Positions 6,270 to 10,996 of a stretch of 10,996 nt of DNA are shown here, in pieces (position 1 is the stretch's first letter; the number at the start of each line of letters is the position of its first letter). The notes beneath the pieces were generated by a model, which did no database searches, was not told the origin of the DNA, and was given only the letters and a program-made list of their open reading frames with translations. Position numbers and translations under genes: made by a program. Source of the DNA: an uncultured Oscillospiraceae bacterium (GTDB lineage Bacteria > Bacillota > Clostridia > Oscillospirales > Oscillospiraceae); contig CAKUND010000063.1 in NCBI GenBank assembly GCA_934668295.1, forward strand, positions 1 to 10,996, in the 5' to 3' direction.

Positions 6270-7753
6270 CAGCGCAAAAACTCCGTCACGACGGTGCGCA
6301 TTGCGGCCTTGTCCGTGATCTGATCGAAGCGCGCGGCCTTGCCCGCGAGGCTTGCCAGCGGCTTCGGGGCCGGACGGCCCGTCTCTTTTGTGAGCTGGTC
6401 AAGAACGCCCGTGCCGGGCGCGTGCTCCGTCACGCCGAGCGCGTCCAGAACGCTGGCGCAGAACTTAAACGGGCTCGCCGTGGATTCCACGACGGTCAGC
6501 GTCTGATCGCCCGTTTCCGCGCGGTACGCGTCCAGAACCGTGCAGGCCACGGCGGTGTGCGTGTCAAGCAGATACTGCTTCTCGCGGAACGTCTTCCCGA
6601 TCGTCTGCGCGCCCTGCGCGTCTGTGCAGAAGCCGCAGGAGAATTCGGCCTGCACCGCCTGCAGCACCCGGTCGGAGACGGTATAGCGTCCCGTTTCGGA
6701 AAGCTTCTGCATATAGCCGCGTACTTCTTCATCCGAGCCGGACAGCAGGGACAAAAGCCGCTCGAGATTCGACGAGATCAGGATATCCATCGACGGCGAG
6801 GCCGTCTGATAAAACGGCCGGTTGCGGTCGTAGGTGCCGGTCTTGATAAAGTCCGTCAGGACGTTGTTTTCATTCGACGCGCAGATAAGCCTGCCGATGG
6901 GCACGCCCATTTTCTTTGCATAGAAGCCGGAGAGAATATTGCCGAAGTTGCCCGTCGGGACGCAGAAGTTGACGACGTCCCCGGCTTTGATGGTGCCGGC
7001 ATTCAGCAGGTCGCAGTAGGCCGAGACATAATACACGATCTGCGGCAGGAGCCTGCCCCAGTTGATGGAGTTGGCAGAGGACAGGAAGTATCCGCGCCCG
7101 GCAAGTTCTTCGCGCAGCGCCTCGTCGGAGAAGATGCGCTTGACGCCGGTCTGCGCGTCGTCAAAGTTTCCGCGCACGGCGCACACGCCGACGTTTTTGC
7201 CTTCCTGCGTGACCATCTGCAGCTTCTGCATGTCGGAAACGCCGCCGTCGGGATAGAAGACGAGGATCTTCGTGCGGTCCACGTCGCGGAAGCCCTCAAG
7301 CGCGGCCTTGCCGGTGTCGCCGGAGGTCGCGACGAGGATGCAGACGGTCTTCTCCTCGCCCGTCTTTTTGAGCGAGGCCGTCAGCAGATACGGCAGCATC
7401 TGCAAGGCCATGTCCTTGAACGCGCACGTCGGCCCGTGCCAGAGCTCCTGAATATACGTGTTTTTCGTCAGCCTTACGACGGGCGCTGCGGCAGGCGTGT
7501 CGAATTTCGCGGGGCCGTAGGCGTTTTTTGCAAAGCCCAGAAGCTCCTCCTCGGTGAATTCGTCGAGATAGCGCTTCATGAGCTTCGCGGCCCGCTCGGG
7601 ATAGGAAAGCGCGGCAAGCGCTCTGATCTCGTCCATAGTGAGCTGCGGAATTTCCTCCGGCAGATACAGTCCGCCGTCGCGGCTCAGGCCCTCAACGATC
7701 GCCTGGCTGGCCGTTAAGCGGCGGCCTTTGTCCCGCGTACTTACATAATACAT
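6269..7753 (-). CDS. thrC: Threonine synthase
   Basis: PLP-dependent enzyme that converts O-phosphohomoserine to threonine and phosphate, the last step of threonine synthesis, in the cytoplasm. The 494 residues fit the longer threonine synthase subfamily. The N-terminus MYYVSTRDKGRRLTASQAI with SRDGGLYLPEE is typical. The PLP lysine is Lys113 in GPTCAFKDMALQ. The phosphate and cofactor loops are seen in ATSGDTGKAA (142-151), SSANSINWGRLLPQ and VPTGNFGN. The ATG at 7753 lies inside the end of the dipeptidase gene, a 13-nt overlap in another frame. The Shine-Dalgarno sequence is weak (GAAGG), so translation probably depends on the upstream gene. The gene is away from hom and thrB, at least within this window. 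It overlaps the phosphoesterase start by one base. Confidence 0.96.
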   Translation of the reverse strand: MYYVSTRDKGRRLTASQAIVEGLSRDGGLYLPEEIPQLTMDEIRALAALSYPERAAKLMKRYLDEFTEEELLGFAKNAYGPAKFDTPAAAPVVRLTKNTYIQELWHGPTCAFKDMALQMLPYLLTASLKKTGEEKTVCILVATSGDTGKAALEGFRDVDRTKILVFYPDGGVSDMQKLQMVTQEGKNVGVCAVRGNFDDAQTGVKRIFSDEALREELAGRGYFLSSANSINWGRLLPQIVYYVSAYCDLLNAGTIKAGDVVNFCVPTGNFGNILSGFYAKKMGVPIGRLICASNENNVLTDFIKTGTYDRNRPFYQTASPSMDILISSNLERLLSLLSGSDEEVRGYMQKLSETGRYTVSDRVLQAVQAEFSCGFCTDAQGAQTIGKTFREKQYLLDTHTAVACTVLDAYRAETGDQTLTVVESTASPFKFCASVLDALGVTEHAPGTGVLDQLTKETGRPAPKPLASLAGKAARFDQITDKAAMRTVVTEFLR

Positions 7754-8679
7754 GTTTTCACGACCTTCATGAGAGAATTGCAGAACAGATTCTGCATGGT
7801 TTCATCGGAATATCCGGTAGTTTTCAAAAAATCACCGAGCCGGTTATAATCGTCCAGCCCGGAAAAGCCCTCCGGCAGCAGCGCACAGCCGTCCAGATCC
7901 GCGCCGAGGGCAAGATGCCCTTCGCCGCCCAGCTCCAGAAAATGGTCGAGATGGCGGCGCAGATCGTCAAATGACGCGCGGGGCGCTTTTGTCAGAAACG
8001 GCACGTAGAGATTCAGCCCCGCCGTGCCGCCGAGATCGCGGATGGCCCGGAACTGGTCGTCCGTCAGATTGCGCGGGTGCGGGCAGACGGCAAACGAATC
8101 GGAGTGACTTGCGATGACCGGCTTTTCAGCCAGCCCGATCATGTCCCAGAAGCCCTGTTCGGACACATGGCTCACGTCGACGAGCATGCCGAGCGCCTGC
8201 GCGCGCTTAAAAAAGCGTTTGCCCTTCTCCGTCAGTCCCTCGTCCGAGCCGCACGGCGCGGCAAGGCCGTTCGGAAGGTTCCACACGAGCGAGACCATCC
8301 GCACGCCCTTCTCATACGCCAGCTCGAGAAGCCCCTCGTCCTCACGCACGGCCTCCGCGCCCTCGATGGCGAGGAAGGCGGCGCATTTCCCTGCCTGCAT
8401 GGCGGCGTCTGCCTCGATCGCCGTGCGGCAGAGCGTGATCTTGTCCGCGTTTTCGCGCAGTTGCGCACTGAAATGCTCCAGCGCGCGGGAGAAAATTTCC
8501 GGCCGCGGCAGCTTTGCCTCGACCCATGCGGTGCAGAACGCGAAAAACTGCGCCCATGTGCCGAGCCTCTGCGCCCGTGCGAGTGAAACGGCCAGCGTGT
8601 TTTCCAGCAGCGGCTGATTTTGCAGCCAGAGTTCGATGGGCGTGTCGCAGTGACCGTCAAAAACGTGGTAATTTGTCAA
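7741..8679 (-). CDS. M19-family (membrane dipeptidase type) dipeptidase
   Basis: Zinc metallopeptidase of the renal dipeptidase family, which splits dipeptides, often with broad specificity including D-residues. The 312 residues match bacterial members. The metal ligands are visible: His10 and Asp12 in DGHCDTP, the bridging Glu106 in LAIEGAEAV, His171 in VDVSHVSEQGF and His192 in ASHSDSFAVCPHPRNLTDDQ, with LGADLDG further on. I see no signal peptide or anchor, so it is probably cytoplasmic despite the family name. The start is TTG at 8679, overlapping the yraN stop by four bases (TTGA). GGAGG at 8687-8691, 7 nt upstream, supports it, as does the conserved motif starting at residue 8. The 3' end overlaps thrC by 13 nt. 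It could serve peptide or cell-wall recycling; that is inference. Confidence 0.93.
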   Translation of the reverse strand: MTNYHVFDGHCDTPIELWLQNQPLLENTLAVSLARAQRLGTWAQFFAFCTAWVEAKLPRPEIFSRALEHFSAQLRENADKITLCRTAIEADAAMQAGKCAAFLAIEGAEAVREDEGLLELAYEKGVRMVSLVWNLPNGLAAPCGSDEGLTEKGKRFFKRAQALGMLVDVSHVSEQGFWDMIGLAEKPVIASHSDSFAVCPHPRNLTDDQFRAIRDLGGTAGLNLYVPFLTKAPRASFDDLRRHLDHFLELGGEGHLALGADLDGCALLPEGFSGLDDYNRLGDFLKTTGYSDETMQNLFCNSLMKVVKTCIM

Positions 8680-9038
8680 AATGCGTCCTCCATATGGGTG
8701 ATCTGCGGGCGGCGGGTCTGCGTGCCGTTGGGCGCGTAAATTTCGATCACGTCGAAGCGCGGCTGCAGCGGCGTTTCGTGTTGGGATAGGTACAAAAGCG
8801 CGGTCGTGCGCAGACGCTGCTGCTTGCGCGCGTCGACAAATTCCCGCGCGGCGGCAAAATCCGCCGATTTTCGCAGCTTGACCTCACAGAAGACGAGATA
8901 CTGCCGGTTCGACGCGATGATGTCGATCTCGCCGAGCCGCGTGCGGTAATTCATGGCCTCGATGCGGTAACGCTTTTTCCGCAGATACTCCGCGGCCAGC
9001 GCCTCGCCCCATGGGCCGGTCAGGTCACGGGGTCTCAT
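8676..9038 (-). CDS. yraN: YraN / UPF0102 family protein with nuclease-like fold
   Basis: Small conserved protein of 120 residues from a restriction-endonuclease-like family whose cellular role is not firmly established. The conserved blocks are present: [10 protein letters not shown] (Glu12), the pair GEIDII (Glu37, Asp39) and FCEVKLR (Glu52, Lys54), which form a PD-(D/E)XK-type arrangement. The ATG at 9038 is chosen because the family starts close to the WGE block. The frame extends upstream to 9101, but that adds 21 residues lying inside rnhB. The Shine-Dalgarno sequence for 9038 is poor, so coupling to rnhB translation, with a 14-nt overlap, is likely. The stop overlaps the dipeptidase TTG. 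Its place next to rnhB is a very common arrangement and supports the call. DNA or RNA processing is a family-level guess. Confidence 0.92.
   Translation of the reverse strand: MRPRDLTGPWGEALAAEYLRKKRYRIEAMNYRTRLGEIDIIASNRQYLVFCEVKLRKSADFAAAREFVDARKQQRLRTTALLYLSQHETPLQPRFDVIEIYAPNGTQTRRPQITHMEDAF
8687..8691 (-). promoter_or_regulatory. Ribosome binding site deciding the TTG start of the dipeptidase
   Basis: GGAGG lies 7 nt upstream of the TTG at 8679, within the last codons of yraN. It is the reason for choosing TTG, because no ATG is available before the conserved N-terminal zinc-binding motif. Confidence 0.75.
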
Positions 9039-9648
9039 AGAATTTTTTAAGGAACGTTCTCCTGTGGATGGGGCTGGGGCCGAATTCGCGCAGCGCCTCA
9101 TAGTGCCGCTTTGTGCCGTAGCCCTTGTGGACGGCGAAGCCGTACTGCGGGTACTGCGCGTCGTATTCCTCCATCAGCCGGTCCCGCGTGACCTTGGCCA
9201 AAATAGACGCTGCCGCGATCGACGCGGACAGGCTGTCACCCTTGACAATCGTCCGGACGGGAAGCCCGAAGTCCTTTGCCCGGTTGCCGTCGATGAGCGC
9301 AAGCTCCGGCTGCGGGGAGAGCTTCTGCATGGCGCGCTCCATAGCCAGAAATGTTGCCTGTAAAATATTGATCTCGTCGATCTCCTGCTCGCTCGCAAAC
9401 GCGATGCCGTAAGAGACGGCCTGCTCTATAATGATATCGTACAGCTCCCGGCGCTTTTTGTCCGTGAGCTTTTTCGAGTCGTTGAGGCCCGGAATTTCGA
9501 GCTCCGGCGGCAGTATGACCGCCGCCGCGCATACCGGCCCGGCCAGCGGGCCGCGCCCGGCCTCATCCACGCCGCACACCAGCTTTAAGCCTGCGCCGAA
9601 CGCTTCGCGTTCGTATCGCCACAGATCGATCGGTGCGTCCTGTTTCAT
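9025..9648 (-). CDS. rnhB: Ribonuclease HII
   Basis: Endonuclease that cuts the RNA strand of RNA-DNA hybrids and removes single ribonucleotides from DNA. The 207 residues match the family. The catalytic acidic set is complete: Asp28 and Glu29 in [14 protein letters not shown], Asp120 in LIDGN and Asp138 in [14 protein letters not shown], followed by the conserved AKVTRD and HKGYGT segments. The N-terminal stretch is short, lacking the longer extra domain seen in some Bacillus RNase HII proteins. The ATG at 9648 overlaps the rbgA stop as ATGA, and GGAGG at 9656-9660 is well spaced. The 3' end overlaps yraN by 14 nt. It belongs to the lepB-rbgA-rnhB-yraN block. Confidence 0.98.
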   Translation of the reverse strand: MKQDAPIDLWRYEREAFGAGLKLVCGVDEAGRGPLAGPVCAAAVILPPELEIPGLNDSKKLTDKKRRELYDIIIEQAVSYGIAFASEQEIDEINILQATFLAMERAMQKLSPQPELALIDGNRAKDFGLPVRTIVKGDSLSASIAAASILAKVTRDRLMEEYDAQYPQYGFAVHKGYGTKRHYEALREFGPSPIHRRTFLKKFYETP

Positions 9649-10532
9649 TGCATATCCTCCGGGCTCTCGAGCGTCAGCTTTCCGAGCTTGCCGCTTCTGT
9701 AATCGTCCATGAGCGCCTTTGCCATGCGCTCGGTGTTGACCTCGCCGCCGGAGACGAGATAGCCGCGCTTTTTTCCGGCCAGCTGCAAAAGCTCGTATCC
9801 GTCCGCATCCTCCGGCGCTTCGAGCTTATAGCGCTCGGAAAGCGTCTGCGGATAATGCTTTGCCAGCAGCGCGATAAAATGACAGGCCAGCGTCTCGGTG
9901 TCGATGACGTCCTCCTTGACAGCGCCTGTGTAGGCAAGGCGCATGCCGACCTCCGGATCTTCGAACTTCGGCCACAAAATGCCCGGTGTGTCCAGAAGCA
10001 GCAGTCCCTGGTCGACCGTGATCCACTGCTTGCCGCGCGTGACGCCGGGGCGATTTTCGGCCTTTGCGCCCCTGCGCCCGGCGATCTGGTTGATGAACGT
10101 TGATTTTCCCACGTTCGGAATGCCGACGACCATGAGCTTCAGGGGCCGTCCCACCTGTCCCTTTTCCGCGTACCGCGCCAGCTTTTCGGAAAGCAGCGCC
10201 CGCACCGCCGGGACGAAGCCGGAAATGCCCTTTTTCGTCTTGCAGTCGGTCTGCAAAACGGCGTAGCCCTTCGACCGGAAGTGCTCCGCCCATTTCTTCG
10301 TCAGCGCAGGGTCTGCCATGTCGATGCGGTTCAGGACGATCATCCGGGGCTTATTGCCGCAGATGGCGTCAATGTCCGGGTTTCGGCTGGCGATCGGGAT
10401 GCGCGCGTCGAGAAGCTCACACACGGCGTCGACGAGCTTCACATCCTCCTCGATCATCCGGCGCGTCTTGGTCATGTGGCCCGGGTACCACTGGATATTC
10501 ATTGTATTCCGGCTCGTGTCTTCCTGCTTCAT
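9645..10532 (-). CDS. rbgA: Ribosome biogenesis GTPase RbgA (YlqF)
   Basis: Circularly permuted GTPase needed for late assembly of the 50S ribosomal subunit in Gram-positive bacteria. The 295 residues fit the family. The permuted order is visible: the NKxD-type G4 motif comes first as NRID (68-71), then G1 GIPNVGKST (137-145), then G3 DTPG (181-184). [13 protein letters not shown] near the N-terminus and [10 protein letters not shown] (about 161-170) are hallmark stretches. The start is uncertain: ATG 10532 overlaps the lepB stop as ATGA and has GGAG 7 nt upstream, while many homologues begin at the point matching ATG 10502 ([10 protein letters not shown]), which has no good ribosome binding site. 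The longer form is preferred on sequence grounds. The 3' end overlaps rnhB by four bases. Confidence 0.97.
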   Translation of the reverse strand: MKQEDTSRNTMNIQWYPGHMTKTRRMIEEDVKLVDAVCELLDARIPIASRNPDIDAICGNKPRMIVLNRIDMADPALTKKWAEHFRSKGYAVLQTDCKTKKGISGFVPAVRALLSEKLARYAEKGQVGRPLKLMVVGIPNVGKSTFINQIAGRRGAKAENRPGVTRGKQWITVDQGLLLLDTPGILWPKFEDPEVGMRLAYTGAVKEDVIDTETLACHFIALLAKHYPQTLSERYKLEAPEDADGYELLQLAGKKRGYLVSGGEVNTERMAKALMDDYRSGKLGKLTLESPEDMQ

Positions 10533-10996
10533 GATACCGCTCCGAATCTGTGCCAGCTGCGCCCGCCGGTCACGGCTCCAAATTCATTCGTCTGCCGCCC
10601 GGGGAAGACCACAAGCAGAACTTTGCCCAGAACGGCTTCCTTCTTGACGCAGCCGACGTCGGAGAACCGGCTGTCCTCCGAATGGTTGCGATTGTCGCCC
10701 ATGACGAACAGCTCGCCCTCCGGCACCGTGACCGGATAGTTGAGTGCCTTGCCGTATTCGGCGTAGCTCAGATACGTCGGCTCGAAGATATACGGCTCGT
10801 CCAGTGCCTGCCCGTCGACGTAGACGATGCCCGCGTCAAAATCAATGTCCACCGTCTGCCCGCCGACCGCGATCACGCGCTTGACCAGCAGCTCGTCGTT
10901 GTCAGAGAACGGCGGCGTGTACAAAACGACGATATCGCCCTGCTTCGCGTCCCGGTAGAGGAAATTGCTCTCCAGCACCAGATAGTCCTTGTCGAC
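10529..10996 (-). CDS. lepB: Signal peptidase I, 5' end cut by window
   Basis: Membrane-anchored serine protease that removes signal peptides from exported proteins on the outer face of the cytoplasmic membrane. Only the last 155 residues are in the window. The first visible residues, VDKDYLVLESNFLYRDAKQ, correspond to the stretch just after the catalytic serine box, so the serine and the N-terminal membrane anchor lie outside. The catalytic lysine is visible in LLVKRVIAVGGQTVDID, and the conserved GDNRNHSEDSR box follows. There is no C-terminal membrane segment, which is normal for Gram-positive forms. A GTG at 10978 could be taken for a start but is an internal valine codon. The stop overlaps the rbgA start as ATGA. 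This gene usually follows rplS in related genomes; that lies off the window. Confidence 0.95.
   Translation of the reverse strand, partial: VDKDYLVLESNFLYRDAKQGDIVVLYTPPFSDNDELLVKRVIAVGGQTVDIDFDAGIVYVDGQALDEPYIFEPTYLSYAEYGKALNYPVTVPEGELFVMGDNRNHSEDSRFSDVGCVKKEAVLGKVLLVVFPGRQTNEFGAVTGGRSWHRFGAVS
10540..10543 (-). promoter_or_regulatory. Ribosome binding site favouring the longer rbgA start
   Basis: GGAG lies 7 nt upstream of ATG 10532, inside the end of lepB. ATG 10502 has only AGGAAG about 19 nt away, which is too far. This favours the start that gives ten extra N-terminal residues. Confidence 0.5.

Noticed and set aside
6422..7717. Plus-strand open frame of 431 codons
   Set aside because: Antisense shadow of thrC in the same register; thrC has clear motifs on the minus strand.
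9039..9101. N-terminal extension of yraN by 21 residues
   Set aside because: It lies within rnhB and has no family resemblance. The family starts near the [10 protein letters not shown] block, which fits ATG 9038.
10529..10978. lepB as a complete short gene starting at GTG 10978
   Set aside because: Conserved signal peptidase residues continue upstream in frame to the window edge, so the gene is cut by the window and the GTG is an internal valine.
1..10996. Mobile elements, CRISPR arrays, tRNA or rRNA genes, toxin-antitoxin or defence genes
   Set aside because: No transposase, integrase, repeat-spacer pattern, structured RNA gene or such protein motif was seen. Nearly all of the window is filled by conserved housekeeping genes on one strand.

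Overview
This is an ordinary, gene-dense housekeeping region of a GC-rich Gram-positive (Firmicutes) bacterium, most likely a member of the Clostridia such as an Oscillospirales-type gut anaerobe. The evidence is the gene order (lepB-rbgA-rnhB-yraN and tig-clpP-clpX-lon), strong AGGAGG-type ribosome binding sites, two TTG start codons, and clearly GC-rich coding sequence with almost no TTA, CTA or TCA codons. The assignment below class level is an inference. Every gene I can support lies on the minus strand, so transcription runs from high to low coordinates. Both window edges cut through a gene.

Right block (10996 down to 5580). Seven genes form one overlapping chain: lepB (signal peptidase I, 5' end missing), rbgA (50S ribosome-assembly GTPase), rnhB (RNase HII), yraN (UPF0102 nuclease-fold protein), an M19-family dipeptidase, thrC (threonine synthase) and a calcineurin-like phosphoesterase. 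Every junction overlaps, by 1 to 14 nt (three of them by 3-4 nt, of ATGA or TTGA type), so a single polycistronic message with translational coupling is likely. The first four genes follow the common Gram-positive block downstream of rplS. The last three look like a lineage-specific metabolic extension.

Middle (5579 down to 5414). The only sizeable intergenic region is 166 bp. It is an AT-rich island holding a good extended -10 promoter for tig, a possible second promoter, an AT-rich inverted repeat that could be an operator, and a short leader in which two mini-ORFs and tig are joined by successive ATGA overlaps. I saw no CtsR or CIRCE heat-shock operator.

Left block (5413 down to 1). tig (trigger factor), clpP (protease), clpX (unfoldase) and lon (ATP-dependent protease, 3' end missing) make up a protein-folding and protein-degradation cluster. 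A hairpin without a U-tract lies between tig and clpP. A strong intrinsic terminator lies between clpX and lon, only 26 nt upstream of the lon start, so lon expression must pass through it. lon reads without a stop off the window edge and is cut just after its catalytic serine codon.

I found no mobile element, CRISPR array, tRNA, rRNA, phage gene or obviously new multi-gene system. The points worth a second look are regulatory: the tig leader, the clpX-lon terminator, and the metabolic genes appended to the lepB-yraN operon.
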